Positions 48,549-59,448 of a DNA stretch of 64,000 nucleotides are shown here, piece after piece. The notes beneath the pieces were generated by a model. That model did not search any database and was not told the DNA's origin. It worked only from the letters and a program-made list of their open reading frames with translations. This DNA is from Diplonema japonicum (taxonomy: Eukaryota > Euglenozoa > Diplonemea > Diplonemida > Diplonemidae): NCBI GenBank assembly GCA_964019335.1, contig OZ025747.1, positions 124,001 through 188,000 of the forward strand, read 5' to 3'. The position numbers and the translations under genes were made by a program. Within the stretch, counting starts at the first letter, position 1. Every line of letters begins with the position of its first letter.

Positions 48549-50069
48549 CTAACTTGACCCCTAAGTTTGAGAAATGTTCAAGGTCTATCTTTAAAGAGGA
48601 AAAAGTTTCTGATCCAGTCCCCAAGGTTTCTTAAATCTCTGTGTAGTACCCCAAATCTTCAAAAAAACTCATACTCGACCCCTAGGTTTTAAAATGCTTG
48701 AATTCGGTCCCCTTAGTTTCATAAATGCTCAAAGTAGACCCCCTTGGTTTTCAAAATGTTCAAATCCGGACCCCTTAGTTTCCAGAATGCCCAACCTGGG
48801 CCCCCTATGTTTCATAAATGCTCAACAATATTTTTTTCACCCCAACATTTCCTACAGCTCTTTTTCCCATCATAATATCACAAAAACCAATCCATTTTAA
48901 AATGCCTACAACCCAGTCAAAGATTGTTGCTGATGCGGTGTTCTCAGACATGGCCAGACATGGCTGAGGCGTGAAGAGAGGCCTTCTCGGACTGCTACAA
49001 GAGCGGTCGGGTGTTTAGCACTGTGAAAACCACCAGCGAAAAGGTGGTACTTGCCTGCTGCACTGAAGACTGCCAATGGAGGGTGGTGTTCCGGAATAAA
49101 GAAGGGGGGGCATATGTAACATGCCTCCCCATACCTGCACCCTATCCAACCATGGAAAGAAGGCACCAGTTGGCACTGCTGATTGGGTTGCAAGGATGCT
49201 TCGGGACAAGGCGGAGAAATCCTCCGGTTAAGGGCCAACCCAGGCGATGACTGACATACTGGTCTTCAGGGAGGCAGGCATTGGACTTTCCTCTGCTAGG
49301 AGGGCTAGGGAGACTCTTTTCGGATCAGCATCCAGTGCCTATGTGAAGTCTCCCCATACTTCGATGACCTGAAGGCAATCAACCCTGGCACCTTTTTTGA
49401 CATCGAGAGGGACTCAGGGTCGCGCTTCAAGTGCTGTTTTTTTTTTTTTTTTTGCCTTCGCCCCTCAGTCAACGGTTTCACTTATGTGGAGCCCATAATT
49501 TCGATGGAACACACCTGGGTGACTTTGGGGGGGGGTTCTGCTTCAAAAGGTGTAGGGAGGAATAAGAAGAGGATCCCCAGCAAGAGCGAAAGGAAGAATG
49601 CCTGCAGTCGTTGTGGCATTCTTGGCCACAAGACTTCGATCTGCACCAACCCTCCTGGTCCTCCCAAGAAGCAAAGGTTTTCTTTTAAATGCTGTAATCT
49701 TTTACACAGGAAGACACCTTTGGCGCAGCCCTCTAAGAAGTAGCCTTGGTCACCCTGGGCTGTCTTTTTCTTTTCTTTTCAAGTTGCCTATTGTTAAGGA
49801 ACATGCATGCGCACAACCTTGTTGAGCGCTAATGAAACTTAGGGGACCCATTCGGGTTATTTGTGAAACTAAGGGGGGGTTTTTTGAGCATTTTGAAAAC
49901 TAAGGGGTTGACTTTGAGCGATTTCCCGCCGTAGGGGCCTAGTTAGGGCATTTGAAAACCTGAGGGGGCGGACTTTGAACACTTTGAAAACTTAGGGGGG
50001 CGGGATTTGAGCGTTTTGAAGACTTAGGGGGTGGACTTTGAGCATTTTGGAAACTTAGGGTCAAGTTAG
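48549..50069. mobile_element. Deleted Mutator-like element (MULE) with repeat-built terminal arms
   Basis: Both ends start CTAACTTGACCC in inverted orientation. Each arm is made of about seven imperfect ~30-36-nt units of the form CCCCTTAGTTTCA...AAATGCTCAA (left, + orientation; right, inverted), left about 48549-48832 and right about 49828-50069. Between them lies a broken transposase on the + strand (about 48900-49742). No 9-bp target duplication was found, and both flanks are A runs. The catalytic DDE region is absent. Confidence 0.8.
48900..49742 (+). pseudogene. Broken MULE transposase remnant
   Basis: Several frames carry family pieces in order. About 48974-49128: FSDCYKSGRVFSTVKTT, then ACCTEDCQWRVVFRNKEG (the N-terminal WRKY/GCM1-like zinc domain of MULEs). 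About 49350-49440: a NPGTFFDIERDSGSRFKCC segment (the stretch just before the catalytic domain). About 49516-49680: RNKKRIPSKSERKNACSRCG with a CCHC knuckle (CSRCGILGHKTSIC), typical of MULE C-termini. Stops and frameshifts separate them, and the DDE catalytic core between the second and third is missing. Inactive; it would need a source transposase. Confidence 0.75.
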
Positions 50070-50078
50070 GACTCTACC

Positions 50079-50117
<39 letters not shown>

Positions 50118-51024
50118 GAAAGACGATACACGACCTGAACACACGCAAGAAATGGAAAGACTCTCCTTTCTATATCAACTGTGGTGGTCGTTGAATTCTT
50201 TCTTTTTTTTTCTCTTTTTTTTCTCTTTTGCGATAAAAAAATTCAAAAAAAAGAAGAAAAAAAACTCCCCGCTTCACCATTTAATTGACACCCTCATAGT
50301 CTTGAATATCTGTTTGCGAATTCGGGTTATTTGTACTTTATCTGAAGCAAATCGATGTGACAGCTGTTTCTGACCTGGTGGTCAAATGTGTGAATTGTTT
50401 TTTTTTTCCCCCTCTTTTTTTTCCCTTCCTGTTACTAGACCTTCGTATATAGTAATAGGATCTAGCCTGTACACACAAAGAGACAAAAAAAAAGAGGGGG
50501 GAGGGAAGAGGGGAGGAGGAAAGAAACAGAAGGGGATTAGAACAATAATATCTAAGTCACCTTTTTTTTCCTCCCCTCCATATTTCTCATATTCCACTCT
50601 TTTTTTTTTTTCCTTCTATTCTCTTGTTCTCTTTGTATTTGTGGTGGCCTGGAAGAGGAAAAAAAAAAGGGAAAATAAAAAAAGCGGGAAATTTTAAAAA
50701 AAAAAAAATTAACTAGTTATGTCTTTTGAGTTTTTTTTTTTTCTTTTTCTTTTTTGCTAAAACAACAACGGGACCATGACTATTCTGGACCGAAAAACAA
50801 TTTAAAAAAAAAAAAAGAACAATTCTTATTCTTTTTCTTGAATTCTTTTTTAAGCTAGCAGTACAGCAGGGGGGGGGGGGGTATTCTTTTTTCCAGCTAT
50901 TTGCCTCGGGGGAATGTTTCCCTGTGCTGTTACTTTATTTCTTACGCGTCCGCGGCTCGTGCTGAGTTTGCGTGCCGTTACGTCTTTTTTTTTTCTTTTT
51001 TTTTTGTTAAGAAAGGGAAGTCTC

Positions 51025-51066
<42 letters not shown>

Positions 51067-52299
51067 GGGGCTTGCCCTTTTTTAAACATACCTTTTTGTT
51101 TGTTTCACATTTAAAAAAAAAAAAAGAAGAAAAAAAAAAAAAAAAAAAAATAGAAAGCAAGAAAATGCTTGAGGAGGGAGGGGAAATGAGAAAGAAGAGA
51201 GAGACCACTATCTCCTCCCCCTGACGTAACCTGTGTCTTTGATGCTATTCTGGACTGGTACCAGGGTGAGGCTGTGATGTCCTCTTTTTTTTCCCCTTTT
51301 TTTCTTCCTTCCCCTGCACGAAGTGAGAAATTCACCCTAAATGGCGACCCAGTTCAGAGCGCTGTTTTGTGTGTCTTGACACATTAAGAGATCGATATCC
51401 CCCTCCCCCACATCTTCCCTCCATCATTTTTTTGAAACGTTTCCTCTTTTTTTCTTTTTCTTTTTTTTTTTCTCTTCGGAAAAGGACAACAGTGAGAAGA
51501 CAGGTAGAATTTTGTCATTTTTTTTTTTTTTTTTCCTCCTTTGAAGTAAAACGTTTTTTTTTTTTTTTTTTCCTTTCCCTTTCCCACTTTTCATGTCGAT
51601 GGCTTTCCAAAAAAAAAATAAAAATAACACGATTGGTTGCAAAGACAAGTCAAGTCTTGGGGGGGGGGGGGGGGGGTGCCATAGTGGTAGAACCCCCCAA
51701 TCAATGAGCGGTTTTTTTTCTTCTTTTTTTATTTACATTCTAATGTTTCTCTTGTGTCTCGTCTGAAGGATTCTTTTCTTACCCAAGCCTCCTCCCCCCC
51801 CCCCCCCCCCCCCAAACAGGGAGGGTTGAAAGAAAAAACTTTTTTGTTTGTTTTCTACTTTTACTTTCTATTTTTTTTTCTCGTGTGTGTAACTAGGTGT
51901 CGCTGTTGCTTACCCATCCCCCCCCCTTTTTTTTTGATAAATAAATTTAATAAAATTGAGAAATAGCGTTATATATTTCTGTTTTCTTTGAGCAAAAAAA
52001 AAAAAAAAAAAAAGATTCAAAAAAAATCTTGTGCTTCATAGGTTTGTGTGCACGAGTTAAAGCAAAAAAAAGGGGGGGAGGGAAAATGCTGTGTTTTTTT
52101 TTTTGGCCGAAAAAAAACCCCCCCAGTCATGACAGCGTGATGAGTTGTCATATTGGACCCCTAAATTGAAGAGAAACAATAAATAAAAAATACTACCAGG
52201 GGCATGGCAATGTTCCATGCCGCTGCTGTAACGCAAGAAAAACGGAGGGGGGGGGGGGGGACAGGAAAAAGGAGTAAACACAGGTTGGCTCTTCTCTCT

Positions 52300-52353
<54 letters not shown>

Positions 52354-53057
52354 CCCTCCCTTTTTTTAAACGAAAAAAAGTGATTTATTTAAAATCATCA
52401 AAAAAGCCCCCCCCCCCATTCCCATCGATTCCGTTTTCCCCGCTGGAAAGGAAAACGGGGAAGAGGGGAAAAAAAAAAGAAAAAGAAAAAGAAAAGAATG
52501 GATTTAACAGAAGGTGAGAGGAAGATGGGCCAACCCGGTAATGAGCTTTTTGATAAGAGTGGTCGCACTGGCGACCACTCAACCAGGCGCCAAATTTCTT
52601 CTTTACCTTGAATCTCACTTTTTTTTTTCTCTTTTTTTTTTTGTAAACCCGCACATACTCTCTGTTTTTTTTTCCCCTTCCTTTTTCCCCTTTATGCTAC
52701 AACCCATTTCTCGTTTCTGCCCATTCTGGCTTAATTCCATATTTTCGTAAGTCGGATCACAAAAGTCTCACACTAGGAGATCTCAAATAAAAAAAAAAAA
52801 GAAAAAAAAAGAGGAAGAGATGGAGGGGAAAAAAAAAAAAAAAGAAGTGGGGGGAAAAAAAAAATCAGCCCCCTGTTCTTCAGCTTATTATCTTTTTTTT
52901 TTTCTCCTCGCACAAATTCACACCCTCCCCCAAAAAAAAACCCCCCCCCCCCCCATCTCTCTTTTCCATTTTTTTTTACCTCTCTTCTCTCCCCAATTAT
53001 ATATTTCCATTTTGTTTCCCCCCCCTTTTTTTTTCGTTTCCTTTTCCCCCACTTTTA
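50070..53057 (+). other. Gene-poor, homopolymer-rich tract (right part)
   Basis: A run after the MULE, then T/A-rich DNA with C and G runs. A (CT)n microsatellite occupies about 52292-52351. No gene was recognised. The tract ends at the acceptor-like CAG before the polycystin gene. Confidence 0.65.
52292..52351 (+). repeat. (CT)n microsatellite
   Basis: About 60 nt of CT dinucleotide repeats (with a few TTCT interruptions at its left edge), followed by C and T runs. Confidence 0.9.
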
Positions 53058-53060
53058 CAG
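53056..53060 (+). promoter_or_regulatory. Probable trans-splice acceptor (ACTTTTACAG)
   Basis: A strong C/T tract ends in TTACAG 40 nt before the polycystin ATG, with no coding sequence for several kb upstream. As there is no cis exon to join, a spliced-leader acceptor is the simplest reading. Confidence 0.55.
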
Positions 53061-53099
53061 GAAAAAAAAATGTAAAAAAAAAAAGTTAAAAAAAAAAAA

Positions 53100-56090
53100 A
53101 TGTCCAAAGCCATAGAGATGGTGCCTCACGACGAGGCCAAAAAGAAATACTCCAAGCTCCCTATGGAGATCGACAAGGTAAGTGTGGTGAGATACCTGAA
53201 AAAGGATGTATCGAAGACACAGTTGTATCGTTCGCTGCCGATGTACCTTCTGATCTTAGTAATCTGGTCGGTGAACATTTCGCTGCGAAGGTCGGACGAC
53301 CCGACAGGGTACTGGGTGAACAGTAAAGTGAAGGAAGCTCTGGTAGGCGATGTTCTCCCCAACCATCAAAAAGAAGAATTCTTCGAGGTCAATAGCAAAG
53401 AAACATTCTGGGCGTGGTTCGAAAAACAAATTCTCATGGACACCGGCAAAACCCAAGGCGGGTACGTCTCCTTAACAGGATTCACACTGCTTCGACAGTT
53501 CCGGGGGAAATCATACAATTGCAACAACACCGCTGAACAATCGTTGTTCCCAGGGTATCGAACTCAATTCATACCCACAATCTGCTTCGATCCATATCAA
53601 GACAGCTCCTGCTCCACGGCACGCTACGGCCCTGAAAATATCGAAGGAAAACCCATGTTTTTTTCAAACCGAGAATACAATTTTACATCGGTTCAATCCC
53701 CGCCTCTACAGGGCTCCGTTGAAAAATACGGAAACTGGCGGAACGCGTTTCCCATTCTCATACCTAACGGGGTCGATAGCGAAGCTCCTTTGATAAAACT
53801 CCTCCTCGCGAAGATTAACGCGGTAAGCGTTGAAAACTATGCGGAAGCGGATGTTTTAACACAAAAAATCGATCATATAAATGGGGGTGGCACCACAGGT
53901 TGTCACGGAATTGTAAAGGAAGACCAATGCAACATCACTCCCGGTTGCAACTGGGGCACGAACAGTGCCGGGTGTGTACCCATGTCCGCAACTTGCAAAA
54001 AAATCACGAATATTACACAGTGTACATCGCCTTGTTTGTGGTCTGATCAATCTGGGTGTTTCAATGACTGCCCTGCGATCGATAATGAAACAGCTTGTGA
54101 TTTTTCCGGGTGTTCTTACAACAGTACTTCGAGTACATGTTCTGATCCAAGGCCGTTGAACATCGCAATTATTGAAGGGTTGATCTCTCTCGGATGGGTA
54201 GACGAACTAACCAGAGTTCTGACTGTCGACCAGCTATTGTACAACGCAAACTCGAAACATTTCATCTACATCACCTACTTCATCGAGATCCTTCCTGTGG
54301 GAATGTGGATACCGCAGGTTAAATCTCTTTCCTTCCACGTCCTTGCATTGTGGTCTACCTTGAACAAAGTTCTGTTCAGCCTTGATGTCATCATTACGGT
54401 TTACATAACATGGTCGTTCATATCCGTGTGTTTAATGTTTCGACACAATCTTGAAGTGGGAAAAGTCGGAGCGGAACAAGACGAAGAAATAGCAGGGGAA
54501 GAGGTGACCAGCTCGGTGTCGAACGTGAAGAAAAAAGATTCGAAGAAAAACAAGAAAAAAACATGGCTTGAAAAAATCGTGTCGGCCATCGACTTCGCCA
54601 TCATATTCGAACTGGTGTTTACCGTAATATTCGCAGTCTCCTTCGGGTGGAAGTGGGCCATGTGGCAGCGTGGGATAAACATGTCAAAATGGACTCCTGC
54701 AGACAACGAGGATGTCCCGGTGTGGAATTCCATCGTGGAATATCTAAACATCGCCAACACAGAAAAAGTTTTAACAGCCACAGCCGTTATCCTCGCATGG
54801 CTTCGTTTATTCGAATACGTCCAGTACAACGAACGGCTCAACAGCCTCACAGAAACCATTAAAATTGCAACCGGTTCTCTAATTTCCCTCGGGATGATTT
54901 TTCTCGTTATTTTTATCGGATTCATATACGCCGGGAACCTGGCCTTCGGGATCGAACTGTCAGAATTCAACACTTTGTTAAGAACAAGCGGTTACATGTT
55001 ACGATTGTTATTCTCCGCAGAAATCGATGATTATTCAAAGTTCCGCTCGGTCGAACCAAACTGGAGCGTGTTTTATTTCGGGTTGTTCTTCGCATTGGCT
55101 TGGTTGGTCCTTCTAAATATGGTTCTTGCTATTATAACATCGAGCTTCAATGTTGTGAAAGAGAACTCGAAGGATGAGAACGGTGAAGACACCTCCCCTT
55201 CGTGGGAGGTCGGCTCTGTCATGACCGACATCAAAAAATTCTTCAAAAAGATCACGACAAGGGAACAACCCTTCGCGTTCTCCGCGCATTCCGTCAACAG
55301 AACCCACCTCCCGCGAGACGACGAGGAAGTGAAATCAGGCTCCGGGGCGCTCGACGTTGTAAAAGGAAACTACATTGTAGACAGGGTTCGTGCTATTCAA
55401 ATGTTGGACCTCAACAAGGACGACCATTATTTCACGCAGAGAGAGCTTGGAGATGCTCTTTATCACCTGCACCCCAAAGATGTGAAACGAATTTTTGCAA
55501 AATCATGTTGTGAAACATCATTCGGCTCGCGAACATCTCGTCAAACCGATCGACAGGCAACCATGGTCGTCGCTCGCGTCACCGACATCGAAAAGACCGT
55601 TCAACAACTCGTAACCCAAGTCTCCGATCAGGAAGGGCTTTTAAAAACATCACACAACCATCTTCTATCTGTTCAAGACGAACTCGGTGCCGGGCTTGTC
55701 AAAGACATCAATGAGACAGCTCACAACATAGACAGCAATGTTTACAAGCTTCCCCCTCACATCGCTGATCTCCTCCGTACCATTCTCACGGAAAAGCTCA
55801 TGAAGCTTCAAAGGAATGTCGGAGTGCCGATCGACGGTCTCTTAGGTGATATGGATGAATTGATCAATATCCTGAACTCTCCGAAAGCTAAGGCCGTAAG
55901 TAACGGCGGTGATAAAGCGCACGCTGACGGGACCTTGTCTTCACCTTTGCCTCCTGTGAACCCGCTTGACTCAGCTTTTCCCACTTCTCCGAGGCCGAAG
56001 ACGTTGATCAGAGAGGGTTCGCCTAAGACCCCCGGTGTTCAAATTGCTGCATCAAGGGTGACACTAGTGGAAGGGGTGGTCAGTGTGTGA
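53100..56090 (+). CDS. Polycystin-2/TRPP-like cation channel
   Basis: 996 aa, no introns. Short cytoplasmic N-terminus, first helix (YLLILVIWSVNISL), then a large extracytoplasmic domain of the polycystin type: TGGYV-like (KTQGGYVSLTGFTLLRQFR), YRTQFIPTICFDPY, and a Cys-rich insert at residues ~266-346 with many Asn-x-Ser/Thr sites. It then has the PKD-channel membrane part: ILPVGMWIPQVK, FSLDVIITVYITWSFI, WLRLFEYVQYNERLNSLTETIKIA, the pore/S6 region LFFALAWLVLLNMVLAIITSSF. A degenerate EF-hand-like loop (DLNKDDHYFTQREL) near residue 770 and a C-terminal coiled coil follow. This matches TRPP channels found in cilia, often mechanosensory or calcium channels. Function here is inferred from family. 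Confidence 0.85.
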   Translation: MSKAIEMVPHDEAKKKYSKLPMEIDKVSVVRYLKKDVSKTQLYRSLPMYLLILVIWSVNISLRRSDDPTGYWVNSKVKEALVGDVLPNHQKEEFFEVNSKETFWAWFEKQILMDTGKTQGGYVSLTGFTLLRQFRGKSYNCNNTAEQSLFPGYRTQFIPTICFDPYQDSSCSTARYGPENIEGKPMFFSNREYNFTSVQSPPLQGSVEKYGNWRNAFPILIPNGVDSEAPLIKLLLAKINAVSVENYAEADVLTQKIDHINGGGTTGCHGIVKEDQCNITPGCNWGTNSAGCVPMSATCKKITNITQCTSPCLWSDQSGCFNDCPAIDNETACDFSGCSYNSTSSTCSDPRPLNIAIIEGLISLGWVDELTRVLTVDQLLYNANSKHFIYITYFIEILPVGMWIPQVKSLSFHVLALWSTLNKVLFSLDVIITVYITWSFISVCLMFRHNLEVGKVGAEQDEEIAGEEVTSSVSNVKKKDSKKNKKKTWLEKIVSAIDFAIIFELVFTVIFAVSFGWKWAMWQRGINMSKWTPADNEDVPVWNSIVEYLNIANTEKVLTATAVILAWLRLFEYVQYNERLNSLTETIKIATGSLISLGMIFLVIFIGFIYAGNLAFGIELSEFNTLLRTSGYMLRLLFSAEIDDYSKFRSVEPNWSVFYFGLFFALAWLVLLNMVLAIITSSFNVVKENSKDENGEDTSPSWEVGSVMTDIKKFFKKITTREQPFAFSAHSVNRTHLPRDDEEVKSGSGALDVVKGNYIVDRVRAIQMLDLNKDDHYFTQRELGDALYHLHPKDVKRIFAKSCCETSFGSRTSRQTDRQATMVVARVTDIEKTVQQLVTQVSDQEGLLKTSHNHLLSVQDELGAGLVKDINETAHNIDSNVYKLPPHIADLLRTILTEKLMKLQRNVGVPIDGLLGDMDELINILNSPKAKAVSNGGDKAHADGTLSSPLPPVNPLDSAFPTSPRPKTLIREGSPKTPGVQIAASRVTLVEGVVSV

Positions 56091-56240
56091 GCGAGCAAAA
56101 AAAAAAAAAAAAAAAAAAAATTCGCAGCTTACAAAAAAAAAAGCATATAGTCATAAAGAATTTTTTTTCCCCCCCCCCTTTACATACGAAACGTTTGGGT
56201 CTTTCGTTGCCTCATGTTTTTTTGGCTAAATTGTGAGGCT

Positions 56241-56274
<34 letters not shown>

Positions 56275-56915
56275 GTGTGGTATTTTTTTTTTTTCTTCTT
56301 CTTATAAATGGCCAGTTTTTGGGAAAAAAAAAAGAAATACTTTACCGCAAATTAATTTCCCCCTTTTTGTTTAGAATGTGGAGAACCGACGAATGGAATC
56401 CTATGAAGCGGTTTTTTTTTCCTTTTCTTTTTTTGAGGAATACCCCCTCCCCCCTGGTCATTTCTTTTCCTTCTTTATTTCGTTCCTGTCATAGTGAATT
56501 TTTTTTATTTGCCCTTCTGAGTAGTTTTTTTTCTTCATATAGTGGGGAAAAAAAAAAGAGAATTTTAGATACAGTTAATAGAAAACCCTTCCTTTTTTTC
56601 ATTCTTTTGTTCAACCCTTTTACTTTGTGTATAAGAATGGAAAAGAAAAAGAAAAAAAAAAAAAAAAGGAGAACAAAAAAAGAAGAAGAAAAGTAAAATA
56701 AAATAAAAAAAAGGATGCAATGTCTGTGGTGAGCCTCCCCCCCCCCCCCCCCCCCTCTCTTTCTAGAAAGAGATTTACCGTAGCGCGCACATAGATTTGA
56801 AGATTTTTTTTTTGTTTTTTTTTTTGAAAAAACAAAAAAAAAAAAAAAACACATAGGTGGGGAGGGGGAGGGCGAGAACTTATAAACTCCAAAAAAAAAA
56901 AATAATAATAACGAA
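56091..56915 (+). other. Intergenic stretch with partial hairpin element
   Basis: Low-complexity DNA. At 56121-56170 a truncated copy of the hairpin element (TTCGCAGCTT, then CATATAGTCATAAAGAATT) occurs just after an A run; it lacks the inverted arms. No gene is visible. Confidence 0.7.
56121..56170 (+). repeat. Partial copy C of the dispersed hairpin element
   Basis: Contains TTCGCAGCTT and CATATAGTCATAAAGAATT, as in copies A and B, but the central stem-forming part is replaced by an A run. Confidence 0.6.
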
Positions 56916-58212
56916 ATGCACGACCCTCATTTAAAACACAAGGTGTTCGGTTCCATGACGGCTGCCGCGTGTTTCCTGATGTGCTTTATGGCCTTTATCG
57001 TCGGTAAAAGGTATACCCCTCCCTCATTTTTATCAGGCGTCCTGTCACATACCGCAGGTACCCTTAAATGTCTTTTTTTTTTTTTTTTTTTTTTTTTTTG
57101 TTACAATGTTGATTTTATAACTATATGCAACTTGTGCCGAGCAAAAAAACTTTCGCAGCTTTTTAAAAAACCTTTTTTGCTCGTGCGAACAACAAAGACA
57201 TATAGTCATAAAGAATTATTTTTTCCCCCCCCACTACAGCAACGTCGATCTAGCAGAAAACAAAGGAAACCAAATCAAACAAGCTGTCGGGATAATGAGA
57301 GAAAGATTACATCTGTGTAAAAGCGAAACGCTGGAAATGATGGCTAACAAAGACAAAGTAGCATGTACGTGGGGCGGGAAAGAAGAAGAAAAAAAAAAAA
57401 AAAAACTCCTTGCAGCCGATTCTGAATCGCAGGCGAAACTCAAGCTTTCAAATGAGCTCCTTGAGCGTGAAAATGCTCTTCTCATGAATATCTACAAAGA
57501 CCTTTTATCAAACACTGCAGAGTGCGAATCTGAACAGAAACGTGAGGCTGAGCACCGGAGCATGGAGGACACCACCGTTGAGCAAGTCATCGACAGACTT
57601 TCTTTTGAGAACACACAGCTGGAGTCCAACAAGCAGCAAATTAAACAACAAAGCAAAGAGGAGGCTCTTCTCAAGAGGCGATTCATCGCAGCCATGCGGC
57701 TTGAAAACAAAGGCCTTCGACAGCTGCTTGCTGAGGAAATGGTATTTTTTTTTTTTTTTTTTTTTTTTCCCAACTTAACAAGGCAAAACGAGCTGCACTT
57801 GAGTCAAAACGCCCATCGAACGCTCCATCCAGGGGTTACGACGGTGAAAGTGTTGGTAGGAGATCGTCAGGAAGAGGAAAGTTAAGAGGCAATGAGGAAG
57901 AAGAACAAGCCAGAAGGGACGAAGAGGAGTATGAGAGGGTGGCTGAGAGAGAGAGGAGAAAGTATACAGCACGTAAGAGGGAAAGAAGGGAGAAGGACGA
58001 GGAGGAGGACGATGCACCCCCCCCACCCAGGAGGAAGGTGTGTGTGTGGAGGGGGGGGGGGAAATCTTTTTTTTTTACAGCGATGCGAAGACCTTCACGA
58101 GGAATGCCCAACATGGGCCGAAGATGGGGAGTGCCATAGCAACAAAGCTTACATGCAGAAACACTGTAGAAAATCTTGCAAACTGTGCAGGCGTGAAAGG
58201 GAGAGGGACTAG
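56916..58212 (+). CDS. N-terminally anchored protein with a C-terminal ShKT domain
   Basis: Five exons: 56916-57010, 57240-57364, 57416-57741, 57783-58037, 58081-58212; introns 229, 51, 41 and 43 nt, phases consistent throughout; 310 aa. A hydrophobic helix (SMTAAACFLMCFMAFIVG) near residues 13-30 acts as signal-anchor. Next a coiled coil (ELLERENALLMNIYKDLL; ENTQLESNKQQIKQQ) and a Glu/Arg-rich segment. The last exon is an almost complete ShKT domain with six Cys in the expected order (ECPTWAEDGEC, YMQKHC, CKLC). ShKT domains mostly sit extracellularly and disulfide-bond; in animals some block potassium channels, but the domain is widespread in harmless enzymes. Intron 1 contains a dispersed hairpin element. 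Confidence 0.8.
57033..57235 (+). repeat. Dispersed hairpin element, copy B (inside an intron)
   Basis: Within intron 1 of the ShKT gene. It has two parts: 57033-57073 is identical to 12335-12375; 57111-57232 is nearly identical to 62183-62295. The second part has inverted arms CGAGCAAAAAA / TTTTTTGCTCG separated by about 24 nt, forming an 11-bp stem. Because the element is inside an intron, copies may travel within transcripts. Confidence 0.8.
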
Positions 58213-58230
58213 TGAGGTAGTGGGGTGTGT

Positions 58231-58266
<36 letters not shown>

Positions 58267-58624
58267 AGAAGATCGAAGAAGAGAAAAAAAAAGATGAAGA
58301 TAGATGCTTTTTTTTTTCTTTCTTCCATAACCAGTTTTAACCATCTACTCTGCTTTTTTTATCTGAACCCTTTTTTTAATATACACCCCCACAAAATTTT
58401 AATTTTTTTTGACCTTTTTTTTTTTAAAAAAACTAAGAATTAAAGGGAAGCTGAGGGATTTTTTTTCCTTACCCCCCCACAAAAAAAGAGAAATCTGTTT
58501 TTTTTTCTTTCTTTCTTCTTTTTTTATTTATCTTTTTTTTTATTTATTGATTAAAAAAAAATTACACGATTCTTCCATTCACGACCTACCTTCCTCCCTT
58601 TTAAAAGAAAGAACAAAAAAAAAA

Positions 58625-58661
<37 letters not shown>
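58213..58661 (+). other. Intergenic stretch
   Basis: T-rich with an A run of over 30 nt just before the next start codon. No feature recognised. Confidence 0.7.
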
Positions 58662-59372
58662 ATGGAAGCCCCAAAACAACATAAGCTAATGGTTGTAATA
58701 TGCGGTGTAATGGGAAGTGGAAAAAGTACCCTAGCCAAGGAAATTCAAAGCATTGTAGGTGGGCAGGTGGTGTCCCAGGAGGACATGTTACAAGTCGAGG
58801 AACAATGTGGGGCAGCAGAGGTGGTTCTAGGGATACGAAACGAGTCGGTCATAGTGGACCGAATAAACTCTGACCGGGGTCAAAGAGTAGTTTTCGCGAA
58901 AAAGGCAAGAGATCTCAAGGTAGCCTGCGTGTGTATATGGGTGTGCCCTCCCGTTGACCTGTGCGTTTCACAACTAGAAACTCGTGGGGCAGACCACCCT
59001 CGTTTTCATTGGTCTCCCCAAAACGCCGCTGTTCTTAGACAAACATATCTTTCATTCCAACCGCCCTCTTCGTCAGAAGGGTTCACCCACATCTGGAAAA
59101 TCTGCAACCAAGCGGATCGAGCGAACCTTTCCCGCTGCCTTTCTCTCATCGTATCTGAAGAGCCCCCTTCCGGGTGGAGCAAGAAACGGTCTCGCGAAGG
59201 CGAGGAGGAAAGAAAACGACGGAAGCTCGCAGGGCTTCTGAGCAAGCTGTCCATAAAACCCAACCCAACGGAACACGACGACAACGACGACCCGATGGAG
59301 GGAAGCGACAGCTCGGAGGAAGGGAAGGGTCTTAAACACATGTGGCGTGGAAAGGCGTTCATGATGGTTTAA
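58662..59372 (+). CDS. P-loop kinase resembling the kinase domain of RNA/tRNA ligases (PNK-like)
   Basis: 236 aa. Walker A is GVMGSGKSTLAKEI at about residues 15-28. Motif VIVDRINSDRGQR matches the second motif of polynucleotide 5'-kinases and Trl1-type kinase domains (usual form VIADRNNHxxxxR); it is followed by LKVACVCIWVCPP and a RGADHPRFH segment that resembles the lid Arg region. The C-terminal 70 residues are charged and probably disordered (KKRSREGEEERKRRKL). Likely role: phosphorylating 5'-OH ends of RNA or a nucleotide substrate during repair or splicing. Kinase substrate cannot be told from sequence. Single exon; starts just after an A run, ends just before the PDE gene. Confidence 0.7.
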   Translation: MEAPKQHKLMVVICGVMGSGKSTLAKEIQSIVGGQVVSQEDMLQVEEQCGAAEVVLGIRNESVIVDRINSDRGQRVVFAKKARDLKVACVCIWVCPPVDLCVSQLETRGADHPRFHWSPQNAAVLRQTYLSFQPPSSSEGFTHIWKICNQADRANLSRCLSLIVSEEPPSGWSKKRSREGEEERKRRKLAGLLSKLSIKPNPTEHDDNDDPMEGSDSSEEGKGLKHMWRGKAFMMV

Positions 59373-59428
59373 AAAAAATTTTTTTTTTTTCATTTTTCCC
59401 CCCCAAAAAAAATTTTTTTTTTTTTTTT

Positions 59429-59432
59429 CCAG
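59429..59432 (+). promoter_or_regulatory. Probable trans-splice acceptor (TTTTTTTTCCAG)
   Basis: T-rich tract plus CCAG 16 nt ahead of the PDE ATG, and only ~60 nt after the previous gene's stop. Clear acceptor-type sequence with no local exon to cis-splice. Confidence 0.5.
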
Positions 59433-59448
59433 GAGAAAAAAAAAAAAA

